Origin: Didymodactylos carnosus
Lineage: Eukaryota > Rotifera > Eurotatoria > Philodinida > Philodinidae
Length of the DNA: 34,643 bases
NCBI GenBank assembly: GCA_905250885.1
Contig: CAJNOQ010001201.1
Location: 1 to 34,643, forward strand
Direction of reading: 5' to 3'
Below, one piece after another: positions 10,145-25,220 of the stretch (position 1 is the first letter of the stretch; the number at the start of each line of letters is the position of its first letter). The notes under the pieces are model-generated. The model saw only the letters and a list, made by a program, of their open reading frames with translations. It had not been told where the DNA came from and did not search any database. A program made the translations under genes and the position numbers.

Positions 10145-12250
10145 AGAAAAATTGGAATATATATATAAATAAATAGAAACTCTTCTTTTTCTTCTCGACT
10201 GTCTTTGGTTTTCTTTTACCTTTAACGGTAAAACTATATGTAAAATTTGCTTAATTTTTCAATATTTGTGTTTGTAATAATACCCATGAATTTTTTCTTG
10301 CGTGTAACTGTTAGTTTTTTTTTTCGTAAATAATTATTAAAATGTTTTCAATGAAGGGAAGTTACATGGTTGTTTTTTATTCAACATATTCGAGAACAAA
10401 CCTGTCTCGAACATCATCTCTACTCTTATTGTAGTTGCACTTTTAGAAAATACAAAGTCATCTACTTTTCAAAGAAAAATCACTGAATGACAGACTCGTG
10501 TAGAAGAACTCATAACTAATCTATAGTAGTTTTGTATAGAAAATCACGTTCTTAAAGAAATATTCAAAAGTACAACTAAAATTTGATTTCTTGCCAAATT
10601 TTCTTTGATTGGGTTGACTCTTTTTGTTTGTTTCAAAAAAACATAATTAGTCAAGTTGATAACGTAGTTGTTATTTCGTTTGATTAGGAAGGGATGTGTA
10701 TGATTGCATTTAAATGTTAGATATTCACTCTTATTGCGAACAAATATAACAGAATTTTTTTGCAGAATTACAAACCTAACAATCTGTTTCCGTCTCTATA
10801 TTGAGATTTATCTGTCGCGTGTCCAACTACTCTTTTAACTTATGTCGTCTATTTTGCTTCTTATTACTCTAACTCGTTCGACATTTCGCACCTCTCAAGT
10901 GAAAAAAAAAGAAAATTGCGGAAATTGTTCCGACATACTCCCATTTTTCATTTATAATGATCGACAAACTTAGAAATGATTGTTTTTGTATGTGTTGCCC
11001 TCTTCATCATTGTGTTGGAACAAAATATTGGTATATATCATTTGTATGTGTGCGTGACGGATGCGTTTTATTCCTTTTTAATTTCTTTTTCTTTTTTTTT
11101 TTTTTTTTGATTAAACTATCTGAAACATATGACAGAGTCACATAAAGAGAAATTTAAATATATTAGTTATTGTGTCTTGAAATAGTAACGATAAAGTTTG
11201 CGTCTTTATTTAATTAGCAAACTTCTTTATATTAAATGATCCACATGATATGACATTAAATTTGAGAAATGGAGCGACTTACAGGTTAAAAAAAGAGAGA
11301 ATTATAGCTACAGAGTGAAGTTTTAACATTAACAACTAATTCGTAGATATGTGCTTTGTTGGCGTGAAACGGGCAGCTGTGCTTCATGATTAAAATTACA
11401 AGTGTTCTTCTCTATTGCAGAAAACAAGCATTCGGATAGATGTTGATCGCTTTTGATTCTTTCATGAGTCTTACATACAATTCAGTTACTATTTTTGAAA
11501 TTTCATATGCTTCTTATTCTCTATGTCCTATTTGTAACTGAGATAAAAAGGAGAAAAAAGTACAAATGAAGATGGACAAATTTGATTCTGATACTAAAAG
11601 AAGTCGATTTAATGTTTAATAAGAAGGTTGAAAAACTGTAATTATTTCTTATTAACTAATATTTTCAAAGAGACATATTACGAATAATGTACAAGAAAAT
11701 GTACATAAAAAAAAAAAGAAGAAATTGATTGTTCGCTCGTTTAAAACAAAAGTAAAAATATCTTATATTTGTAGACGCAATAAAAATATTTGAAATGAGA
11801 AAATAAAAGAAAATGCTTAGCTTTGAAAACATTTATGGTACGACTGGAGAAATAAAATAAAAGTACAATATTTAAAGTTTTTTATAAGAATTTTCGTTTC
11901 TATCTATCGTTCATAAAATTTTTGGCATCTATCTTACATTGATTTTAACCATTCTCAAAAATTTCTCTTTGAACATACGACAGTTTGACATTACAATAGT
12001 GATTATTAGAAATAGTCTGTAAAACTAAACAAATAACACATAAGTATCGATATTCTAATTAAATTTTATAAATATGACTGACTAGAGTAGAAAAAGCAGA
12101 AAAATCTATTATTTCATTTTCTAAAATGTTTGAAATTTTAATAATAATATTCTTACCAAGATAGTCTAGATAATAAGCACCGGTAACAAAAATTGTTTAT
12201 AAATCTATTGTAGAATATTGATATTATTAAATATTAGAAAGTAATATAGA
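10145..12250. other. Non-coding region between convergent genes
   Basis: This A+T-rich stretch of 2.1 kb lies between the NuMA stop and the stop of the membrane-protein gene, which face each other. It contains homopolymer runs (long T run near 11093-11109, A run near 11708-11718) and several AATAAA-like sites. No open frame shows coding character, and I see no repeats with defined ends. Confidence 0.55.
10168..10173 (+). promoter_or_regulatory. Polyadenylation signal of NuMA gene
   Basis: AATAAA lies 23 bases after the NuMA stop codon, the nearest candidate 3'-end signal on this strand. Confidence 0.4.
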
Positions 12251-12835
12251 TTAATAATTTTTTAGTCTCTTTAATAGATCATCTAACATCATCGTTCGAT
12301 TATTTTTATAAAATTCGATTAATTCTTGACCTGTTAATTGTAGATTAAAATTGACAGCACCGTTTTTTAATTTTGATACAGACATCTGTTGTAATAGTAA
12401 TTCAAATAATTTTAATGTATTATTAAATTGATCAATTAAAGTTTTTAAATCTTGTTGATTATATTTTGATGTTATTAATGCATTTAGTTTATTATCTGTT
12501 GATTTTCCATGAAATAATAGATAAATTACGAGTATAATTAATAGAATAAATAGACAAATTGTAAATATTCTATCTACTGGTATAATTGATTTTGATATTG
12601 ATGAACATTTTTGAGCATTTATGGACGATTTTCGACGTCGTTGACGACAACTACCATCGGTTAGTTCAATTTTAACACTACGTTCATTAAGTGTTTCAAG
12701 TGGTGTTTGTATCGAACTTAATCCAACGTTATTATTTATTTTTGTATTTAACGGTACATTTGATAAATCATCAACATATTTATCTGGTTGAAATCGAGGT
12801 GGAGGTTGATCTAAAAATTGAGCATCATTTCCCAT
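12251..12835 (-). CDS. Orphan single-pass membrane protein
   Basis: This is an uninterrupted frame of 194 aa from the ATG at 12835; I recognise no family. Residues 1-88 are polar, with PPPRFQP near the start and a basic block RQRRRK at 64-69. Residues about 90-109 form one very hydrophobic helix rich in Ile and Leu, ending at FHGKS. The C-terminal 85 residues are amphipathic, with sequons NNT (138-140) and NRT (179-181) and a run of leucine-rich segments that could pair as helices. Basic residues before the helix suggest type II topology with the C-terminus outside or luminal. The frame stays open nine codons further upstream to a good splice acceptor (TTTTTAG, exon starting 12862), so a 5' exon may exist that I cannot identify. 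It stands alone, with large non-coding regions on both sides. Confidence 0.6.
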   Translation of the reverse strand: MGNDAQFLDQPPPRFQPDKYVDDLSNVPLNTKINNNVGLSSIQTPLETLNERSVKIELTDGSCRQRRRKSSINAQKCSSISKSIIPVDRIFTICLFILLIILVIYLLFHGKSTDNKLNALITSKYNQQDLKTLIDQFNNTLKLFELLLQQMSVSKLKNGAVNFNLQLTGQELIEFYKNNRTMMLDDLLKRLKNY

Positions 12836-12862
12836 GTTTGAACTCTCCAATAAGTAAGATAT

Positions 12863-14808
12863 CTAAAAAGATGAAAAATGATGAATGATCATCTCTTCTT
12901 TTCCTTTTTTCTTCGTTTTTTTTTACTATGCTTATCGTATCATATCATATTTCATTCTTCTACAATTAACTGGACTTATAACTTTGTCTACTAATTAACA
13001 ATTGTACAGGTGGTCTAAATGTATAGTCAAATCCCAAAATATACAAATGAATAAATCACAGCAAGATACATGTAATGAATGATAACCTTATGTCAGTTAG
13101 TCTAAAAACTAAGCTTATTAGAATGGGTATTTCTTGACAAGTGTTTATAGAAAAAAAAAAAATAATAATAAGAACAAACGAAGAAAATATATAGAGAGAG
13201 ATAAGGGAAAGGATGCTATATGCGAAGAAAACTAATCATGTTCCAATAGAGTCTGTTATAGTTACTAGAAGTTTTTTAGTTGAGTAACGTAGAGAACGAA
13301 TAATTTTTTCCTCATTTTCTCGACCAACCATTTTTCTAAAATGAGAAGAAATAGAACATGATTCGTGATAGAACTATGTGAATAACGTCCTGTTTTCTTC
13401 TTTTTTTTTTTTATTATTTTTTTCTTCTTCTGAGATACTTTTTTATATAATGAATATACAGAACTTAAGAAAAAAACAGACATTTCGTAAATATTTTTTC
13501 TCTTCTATTTCTAACTCATTATTTTCATTGGTTCTATGAACATACATTCATTTTTCTGTCGATTGTTGATGTATAGAAAAAATAGTATTAGTTCGACAAT
13601 GTCGGTTTTTAGCCGAAACAAAAAATTAAAGATAAAAAATCTTCTCGTTTACATTGTTTCATTGAAATATTTTTTTCTCTTATATTTTAGTTCAAGTACT
13701 CTTTTCTTCGTCATATTTCTACCAAATTTTAGTTTAAAAAAGACATTTATTTCGTTCATAATGAACAATAGTGGGACGTTTTCTCTAGTAGAATCTCTCA
13801 AAACACAATGACGATCTAAAAGCTTGAATATTATATCATCTACTACAATTGATTATCAAATATGATCAATTTGTTCAATTCTAGAGCTTATTTTAACAAG
13901 GAAGATTCCTTACCTATATTATTTGATGTGTTGTAGGCATCTATCATTTCAAAAGAATATATTCATTTTTTTCTATTTATTTCGTCTAATATTTATATTT
14001 GTTGTGTAAAGATTGATTATGTGTCATCTTCAATTTAATACCTATTTTGTCTTCAATATTCATCTCTTGAAGAATCAGAAAGCAAAAAAATAGAGTTCAA
14101 AGGCATCTTCCTTCTTTCTAGACAATAATTTTTTTTTTTCTTCTTAAGTAAATTAAGATCCGTCGACTGTAGCAAATATTTATTTTGTCGAATATGTTTA
14201 TTAAAAATCACCTATAGTCTTGTTGTGTACAAGAACTAATTCAAAGTAAATCTAATTGTTATAGGGTGAACTCTTTTTGAATATATATAAAACAAAAAAG
14301 AAGAAGAAATGTGTATGTGAGAAGGACAAGGTGCAAAAAAGCAATATTGTTTAATCAAACACACAACGCATTGATACGCCTCATCAAACATGCATGCGTA
14401 GGACAAAGTAGACAAAGTTCAAATCAAGATCATATGTTGTGTGAGTGAGGATCAATCATATACAAAAGAACAATGAAGAAGGTTTCATGGACAAAAAACA
14501 AAATATCAAAAATATCAATAATTCGTTTTTATAATACTATTTTTCACGAGAGAAAATATTTCAACAGAATGTTTTAATGTTCATAGTTTTCAATAGTGTA
14601 CTTTCTTTCATTCTGTCTAAAATCATGTAGAAACAGTGTTTCCATGCTCTAAGACCACTAGTTTGTCGAATTCGACCATTGAACGGAAGGGCAAAGATCT
14701 ATTGAATAGACACGAGTTAAATTTCAAACAAAATTGAAATGGCATTATATCATCATCTTTAATTTAGAAAATGTTATTTGTACTTACTCGTCACATGTTT
14801 ACACCAGT
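12863..14808. other. Gene desert, first part
   Basis: A+T-rich non-coding DNA upstream of the membrane-protein gene. It has long A and T runs and short frames made mostly of Phe, Lys, Ile and Leu, which are typical chance frames. I see no elements with clear ends. Confidence 0.5.
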
Positions 14809-14816
14809 ATGCAAAG

Positions 14817-14961
14817 TAGCGGCGTAGTCAGAACTATTTTAGTAGGGAAGGAAACAGTGACACGATCGCAATACAAAACGTTTCTAGGACGATTTTACCA
14901 GATAAAAGTTCGTGACACAGGAACGAAACCTAACCTAGTCTATCTTCTAGCTACGCCACTA
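14817..14961. mobile_element. hAT-type MITE with perfect 8-bp target duplication
   Basis: This is a 145-bp non-coding element. The left end TAGCGGCGTAG and right end (reverse complement TAGTGGCGTAG) form an 11-bp terminal inverted repeat with one difference. The identical octamer ATGCAAAG flanks it at 14809-14816 and 14962-14969. An 8-bp duplication with TAGNG ends points to the hAT superfamily. The perfect duplication suggests a fairly recent insertion. No transposase is encoded. Confidence 0.85.
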
Positions 14962-14969
14962 ATGCAAAG

Positions 14970-17840
14970 TACTCATTTCCACTTGTCTGTCTTAAAAATA
15001 ATACAATCTCTTTTTGACATACATGTTTTATAAATAATAATCAACTAAAGACGTTATAGTTGTATCACTACTGTTGTCGATATGTGTTCTTATCTTGTAC
15101 AGAATAAGATAGTGCTTTGGGAATTTATTTTGAATTGCTGATGTGTATAAAAACATATGGTCTGATTTCGATACGAATGAACTAAATATTGTATATACCC
15201 GTAAAGTCTAATTTTTTATAATTAGTAGGCAGTGATGATTGTACGATGCATTTTAACTTTTCATTCACTGTGACATATACATATATAGACCATATAGGAG
15301 AAAGAAAACCACTTTCTTTTCTTCTTGTTCTATATTCCATATTTTTAGCTATCTAATGTTGTCATAAATGTTACTTTTCTCTCGTTGTTTCTCGTTTAAA
15401 TAAAAATCGAAAACCAGATGTTAATGATTGTACGCTTTTAGTTTGAATATATCTCGTTTTAAATTTTTCCTTTATGTCGAGTTCCTCAGGGCACTTAATG
15501 TCTGTAACTGAGATTTAATGATGTCTTAAACTAAATTAAAAAAAATAAAACGAAGAGAAGAAAGAAACACATGACGTTCTCTATTTCTTTTATCATCTCT
15601 TTTTTCATCATCACATAAAACAATAGAAATAGAATTATTAATTAAATCTTAAGGCTCTATGGTTAAACATTTTTTGACAACATGAGACATTAATCAGTCG
15701 AAAACTGACGTTCAATTCACATCATAAACCGTAGATTAGCGAGGTAATTTAAACACTTTTGGCACAATTCATTACTCAAAACATTTGAGATTTATCCTGT
15801 TAGGACTTGATACACAATACTTAAGTGGTACTTCTTCTTTTCCAATATACGATCATTTGTATATTTAGATAAAGAACACTAGTTCGAATTTTGTTTTTAT
15901 AGAATAGCTCTTTTTCCACTAATTTCACAATTTAGTAAATGAGTATGAAGAACAGCATTTTTCAAGTTATGAAGCTAGTGAGATCAGACTAGATCATTTT
16001 AATTCATAATTTAAACGCTCTCGTGCATGACGCACTTTTGACAATATTAAATAAAGAATTAATGTTGGCTATTAGAATACCTTAGATATAATCGCAGTTG
16101 TTTTAATATTGACACATAGTGTGTTGTTAGCCAGAAGGTTCAATCTTCACTGGAGAGATGTTATGATAGATGAGCCCTTGTGTGTTTGTAGAAAAATAAT
16201 AACAATGCTTTAGGGCAAGTATGTATTTTAACTAAAAAGATACCATAATCTCATCCATTATGAATCAACGTTTTAGCAGAATCATTTACAATACGAGAAG
16301 GTTCATTGAGAAAATGTTTGCTAGACTTCGACAACAACAAAAATGTTATAAAAATTTTCCCAACCATAGGGTCCTTAGCTGAAGACAAAAAATGGACGTA
16401 GAATAACAGAGCGAAAAACTTTAATATATGAAAAAAAAAGTATTTGATAACGACAATACAATACGATACGAAACAACTTTTGTGACTTTAACTCAAAGAA
16501 TTTTATATGTTACCTAATAGAATTAAGTGTGTCTATATTAAAGTCGAATTATTCCGGAAGAGTATTAGTAATTAGTATTATTAGATTATAACTGATAACT
16601 GCTATTAAGAAAAAAAATCTGTTGTAGATTTGTGTGCAGAAGAAATAAGTGAATAAAATATTGAAAAACTAACATCTTTGGTCCTTTTCTGCCCTCCAGA
16701 ACACTCTCTTCACTATAGATTTTAATTCAAACATAACTTGATATGACATGACATAGTAATTAGTGGTCCACTCATCAAATCCAATAGTATATTTAAATTC
16801 TTAGTCAAACACATTTGATTACTCAAATCTTTCGCAAACTTTCATTTTATTTAAAAATCATTGAACGACACCAACCCATTGAACCCTATATTTATATTAA
16901 TTATTAACGACATCAGTTTTGCATCTATAGTAATCCTTATTACTTCCTCTTAAACGAGAAGATGTATAAGAACTATTTTTGCACCTGTAATCGTTGTATT
17001 TGTTGTCTCGTGTGTTTATTGTATATTATTTTAGTATATAATTTATTGAAGAAAATGTCTGAAACACATATGTTATCAATTTATTCCAAATCAGTAGTGT
17101 AAGCGTTTGATCTTTGTATACTATTTCCTTATAACAATTTGTTCTCTCTTTTTTCTTTTTTTTTCTTTTCATATAATTATCTATATTCAATGATCCGCTT
17201 CTCTTCATCAGCATTATAGAAGGAGAATAATGTCAATTTCAATCAAATAAAGACTTATACAAATCTATAGCATAATATGATTCATTAAGAACTCTATTCA
17301 ATCTCATGATTTTGTGACTTGATCATTATTTTTCGTGCTATACAAGTCATCAGTATTAATAGAGCATGTGGAGCTATCGTATATAGTAATGATAATAACA
17401 CTATACACTATATTGAACTTTCTTTCCTTTTTTTTTTGTTTTAATAATGATAGTGTTGCCATTTTACTCAAAAACATTCACTTTTTATCTCATATATATA
17501 AACATTGAATCTTCTTATCTAACTGAAAATGATTTATTTACCTCATCAGAAGCAATAATATTTTCAAGCAACATATGCCACTTATATGGATGCAATAAAT
17601 TGAACGGGGAGATTAAATAGTTAAGTTTGAATTAAGTTCAAATAAAGTCATTTTTTCACGTTAAAAACTTTTAATAGAAATATAAAACTTTACATCATTG
17701 AATTTCTAATGCTATCTATTATTTAATTTTGCCTGATGAATTCAAAGATAATTACATTACTACATACAAACAGATCAGAACAATATCTGCATTTTCGAAT
17801 CGAATACTTTCTAATCGTCTTCAGCATACCAACGTGAAGA
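14970..17840. other. Gene desert, middle part
   Basis: A+T-rich DNA of 2.9 kb. I find no exon-like frames, no RNA gene and no repeats with clear boundaries. Confidence 0.5.
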
Positions 17841-18540
17841 AAAAAACAAAGTTCATACAGAGTAGGGGAAAAGTGCTTTTTCTTATTCAGCACACTCGAT
17901 AACCCAGACGATTTTCAATTTTTGGCAAGATGTATTGTCAAAACTTTAGGAAAATTTTTTGAATAAAATGGGAAAAGAAAGGAAAATAATATTTTTTTTT
18001 CATTGGAAAGTAATATTAGTTTCTAAATTGACTTTTGATCACTAAAAGATGTAATAAAATTAAAACTTATATGAGTTCGACGAGATATTTGCTTGTTGTA
18101 CAGGCTGTTTTTAAAAAGACATTATAGAAATGATTTTTGTCGCATATCACTCACAGAAAAATAAAGTTCACGCAGAGTAGGGGAAAAATGATTTTTCTTA
18201 TTTAGCATACTCGATAACTCAGATTTTCTATTTTTCGCGAGACGTATTGGCAAAAGTTCAAGAAAAATGTTTTGAAATTAACATTATTCTATAAAAAAAG
18301 TTCCAGTGTGCCACTGAAATTTATTTAATCAGTTTAATTAGGTTTTTATTATGGTTGTTTATATTGAATTTTGTATTAGAGTACGGCACCGATCGCCAAA
18401 ACCATGCGGCATTGCCTCGGCACTTCTCTTATGAGAAGGAAAAGATGAAGTCAGAAAGACATTCGACATATTAGAAGTAGACTGCGGTGTTAATATAGAC
18501 AGAAATTGACAAAACAAACTGGTGATTGAAAACAAAACTT

Positions 18541-18601
18541 CGGCACTGGTGCGCATCGATGCTCAGAAAAAACATTATTCGGCATCGGTGCGCATCCGCG
18601 C
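18541..18601. repeat. G+C-rich direct repeat in the loop
   Basis: Two copies of a motif CGGCAyyGGTGCGCATC (18541-18557 and 18580-18596) with a 39-base period stand out from A+T-rich surroundings. Related CGGCACCGATCG and GCGGCATTGCC occur at about 18382-18412. Confidence 0.6.
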
Positions 18602-18809
18602 ACAACCAGTGCCAATAAAATATTTTTTTTAAGGGTATTTTCTAATGAAAATGAAAACTTCCTTTTCCCATTTTGTTCGAAATTTTTTCCTAAAGTTTTG
18701 ACAATACGTCTCGCCAAGAATAGAAATTCTTCTGAGTTATTGAGTGCGCTGAATAAGAAAAAGCACTTTTCCCTTGCTCTTCATGAACTTTATGATTCTG
18801 TCGGTTAGT

Positions 18810-19050
18810 TGACCTAAGTCCATGATTATAACTGTCGTAAACGATCGTATCCGTCAAATTACACTGACATAATATGACTTGTACTATAATGTTTCGTCGT
18901 ATTTTGATGTAAACGCGACCAACGTATTACGTCAACCGTTACGACCGTCGTATTTCAACGTAAACGACGTCGTTTACGATTGACATAATACGTTGGCCGG
19001 GTTTTCGTCAAAATACGACAAAATACTATAGTATACGGTCATGAATCCTT
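18810..19050. mobile_element. Nested palindromic insertion
   Basis: This segment interrupts the inverted A-B repeat, since block B' ends and block A' resumes on either side of it. TTGACCT occurs at both edges (18809-18815 and 19049-19055), possibly the target duplication. Inside, the sequence is full of self-complementary motifs (AAACGACGTCGTTT, CGTATTACGTCAA, CGTCGTATTT). The two ends carry weak inverted similarity (TCCATGAT against TTCATGAC). I read it as a short fold-back element; its family is unknown. Confidence 0.55.
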
Positions 19051-19454
19051 GACCTGGGCGATATGCGACCAAATCATTTTTATAATGTCTTTTTAAAAAC
19101 AGCCTGTACAAAAAGCAACTATCTCTCCGAAGTCGTATGAATTTTAATTTTATTACGTCTTTTAATGATCAAAAGACAAAATTTTGAAAAAAAAGTTTTT
19201 AACAAAACAAAAGACACCTAGAGATGTCACTATGAGTCTAGCGTACAGAATGATTCAACTTACGTTCGCTGTATATTGTGAACGACTATGTTCTAGGCAA
19301 AAATCGAAATTTCGGTGAAAATTCTAGATTGCCTAACTCAATATCGTGAAGGCAAAAGTTAATCAGTTAGAAATGGCCAAAGAAAAATTTTTTTGGACAC
19401 ATTCTAGAACTTCTGTATTCGGCTAAGACAGGATCTTTAAGCAGGTACCATGAG

Positions 19455-19664
19455 TCAACACAATAAATTAGTAAATGTTTCTTTTCCTATTCCTGCATAT
19501 GGATTTTTGTTCAGCTGAATATTATCTTCGCAGATTTCTTCTAGAGTGCTAAAATCTACCTGCGAAATCACGTTTAGGAGGTTATGTAGCCAGCGCAGAT
19601 TATATAATTCGGTTAGCATTGCATCATCCATAATTTGTATAAAAGCGAATGTTTTTGTTCTCAT
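19455..19664 (-). CDS. Short hypothetical frame, doubtful
   Basis: An ATG-started frame of 69 aa lies head to head with the mortalin gene, 74 bases from its start codon. Its composition (MRTKTFAFIQIMDD, then NLRWLHNLLNVISQ, CEDNIQLNKNPYAGIG) is more balanced than that of the chance frames nearby, but I recognise no family. Either part of a mobile-element protein or a chance frame in the 5' region of mortalin is possible. No splice partners were found. Confidence 0.2.
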   Translation of the reverse strand: MRTKTFAFIQIMDDAMLTELYNLRWLHNLLNVISQVDFSTLEEICEDNIQLNKNPYAGIGKETFTNLLC

Positions 19665-19738
19665 TTTAATAGTACAGTAGTGTGCATTATTTAATTACTT
19701 CTAGTCTGTTTTCAGATAGTTCCATTTTACGAAACAAG

Positions 19739-23428
<3,690 letters not shown>

Positions 23429-24150
23429 AATATTAGAACTTCTATGTTTAGTGAAATAAACAATAAAAACAGTTTTTCGTCTTTTTCGCACGTTTATAAA
23501 CAAGCAACGAGCAAATGTATTTCGTGTGTTTGGTTGTTTTCCTTTCTTTTTTGATAATGAATCATTCATTTAGTTACATTTCTCTCTCTCCAGTGATGTG
23601 TCTATTTCTAATACATTTAGGCATAGGGTATCGACGTGTGAGAGTCGACGCACTGTCGAAAAAAATCGACTTTCAACATGTTGTCGCTGAAAATTTTTGA
23701 TCAGCGCCTATGTCTAGCTAGGTCTATATTTGTGTCTCATTGTTTGTTTTTTCTCTTTCTTTTGAAGATGTTAGTGTGATTGATTTTATTTTACTTGTTT
23801 ACGAATGAGAGAAAAAATAAAATAAAACAACGTAGCATTATATCAGAAAATAATAATAAATAACGATGATTTGGTCAGAAACAGTTAGTTTAAAGGAGCT
23901 TCAATGAACATTTTTTGTCTGTTTATATATCACTTCCATCGAAAATACATTCGTTTGTAACTTGAAAAAGACCTATAGCTTTCAAAGTTTATCTTGATCA
24001 TAGTATTTTTATTTTATATACCACTAAACATACACAGTAAGTTTAGAATAATTGTTTTACAGCGCTTCGGAATAATTATATATAAAAACGAGAAAAAAAA
24101 CAAAATAGAGAACATTTTCAATTTCCTAAGAAAAAATATGTAGAAAAAAA
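23429..24150. other. Intergenic region between convergent genes
   Basis: This region holds the 3' UTRs of the mortalin and DMAC2 genes. A weak inverted pair, CATAGG (23622-23627) with CCTATG (23707-23712), encloses a G+C-richer 90-base segment with several TCGAC motifs, possibly a small element. Nothing else is seen. Confidence 0.45.
23455..23460 (+). promoter_or_regulatory. Polyadenylation signal of mortalin gene
   Basis: AATAAA lies 26 bases after the stop codon; a second AATAAA-like site follows directly. Confidence 0.5.
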
Positions 24151-25220
24151 CTAAATTTGCACTGCTTTTGTCTCTAGTTGCTGTTCGTGTTCCGATAATT
24201 TTGTATCTGTCTTTATTGTTTCTTCTGGTGCTGATAAATAGCCTTCAATATCTAAGCCATAATCAATTCCTTCGATGAGACAGTTTGGTAAACTATCTTC
24301 TAGAATAAATGTTGCAAGTTCTTTATCTTCAAATGATCGTAAGTCGTAGGCACGTAATTTTTTCAATGATCTAAAAAAAAAGACAAATAAAAATTGGCAA
24401 TAGAAACAAGACGTCGAAAATTCATTACTTTAGCCTTGTTAATGCTAGTAAACCTGTAACTCCGACATGTGGACAACTGCTGATATCAAGCATCAATAAT
24501 CTACCATTAAATTCATTTGCTAATCGTGCGAGAAACCAGTCATCAACGTTCATACATTTTGTTAAATACATTACTTTTAATTCAGAACATGCAACTAACG
24601 AGAAGTATAAAATTTATTATTTTTAATAAGAAATAATGTTTTTGAAGATAACATGGCACATACCATAATTGTCTAATCCATCAATGTCGATGTTAGTCAT
24701 AGATAAATCAACACATTCCAAATCAAAATCAAAATTTATACTTATTGAACCTTTTGGTTTTGATAATTTTTTTATCCAACGTTCTTGTCCTATAATGCGA
24801 AATCGTCCAGATAAATCAACAGTTTTTTGAGCAGCATACACATCGGGACCATAGTTAATAAAGTCTTTTTCCGTAAATCTTATAATACATAAAAACAAAA
24901 TTATGAAAAAACATTTTTCTATTGAAAACATCGATACATACGCATTTTGTTTCGACGAATATCGACGAAATAACCATCGTTTAAGAAAGCCAGGTTCTTT
25001 TATTAGTGCCTTTTTAGTTTGAATAATTTCTACCAATGAAGTTCGTGATTGAGTTACATTCAAATTCTCTTTCGAAAGCCAGTATGGTTTCGATTTAGGA
25101 AGGAGTTCTAAAAATATAGACATTTTATCAGATAAAAAATTCTCTCTCAAATTTCATTTTATCATGCTGCTTACCTTCTGGGATGTCTCTGAAACCTCGA
25201 AGCAAAGGAGTAAAGCGCAT
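24151..25220 (-). CDS. DMAC2: DMAC2-like complex I assembly factor
   Basis: Human DMAC2 (ATP5SL) is a mitochondrial inner-membrane-associated factor that helps assemble the distal membrane arm of respiratory complex I. Exons on the minus strand are 25220-25175, 25107-24942, 24878-24664, 24594-24429 and 24370-24151. They give 270 aa (human 257). The start MRFTPLLRGFRDIPE is a plausible short import presequence. Residues about 55-75 (LKRWLFRRYSS) are basic. The second half carries leucine-rich-type repeats. MNVDDWFLARL matches human CHVDDWCLSRL, the repeat ISSCPHVGVTGLLAL matches LAGCPRISERGLACL, and ILEDSLPNCLIEGIDY matches VEEMLPNCEVVGVDW. The C-terminal 30 residues after that are Glu/Thr-rich and less conserved. 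The paralogue DMAC2L (ATP synthase subunit s) is the main alternative, but the VDDWxL and LPNCxxxGxD matches favour DMAC2. Tail to tail with mortalin. Confidence 0.85.

Larger units (their letters stand above)
17841..19175. repeat. Composite inverted repeat (A-B / B'-A')
   Basis: Two sequence blocks recur. Block B (about 120 bp, contains TAGGGGAAAA and CTTATT.AGC..ACTCGATAAC) occurs forward at 17841-17963 and 18155-18276 and inverted at 18659-18800. Block A (about 120 bp, contains TACAGGCTGTTTTTAAAAAG followed by ACATTATA) occurs forward at 18032-18154 and inverted at about 19055-19175. The A-B arm at 18032-18276 therefore faces a B'-A' arm at 18659-19175, with a loop of about 380 bp. The right arm is split by a separate insertion at about 18810-19050. 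No coding frame is evident. This looks like a fold-back transposon relic with an extra solo B copy. Confidence 0.75.

Noticed and set aside
10957..11145. Cys-rich short frame on the plus strand
   Set aside because: It ends in a poly-Phe stretch from a T homopolymer and has no recognisable motif or splice partner.
13536..13811. Open frame of 91 codons in the gene desert
   Set aside because: It does not begin a conserved protein and is almost all Phe, Leu, Ser, Lys and Ile, as expected by chance in A+T-rich DNA.
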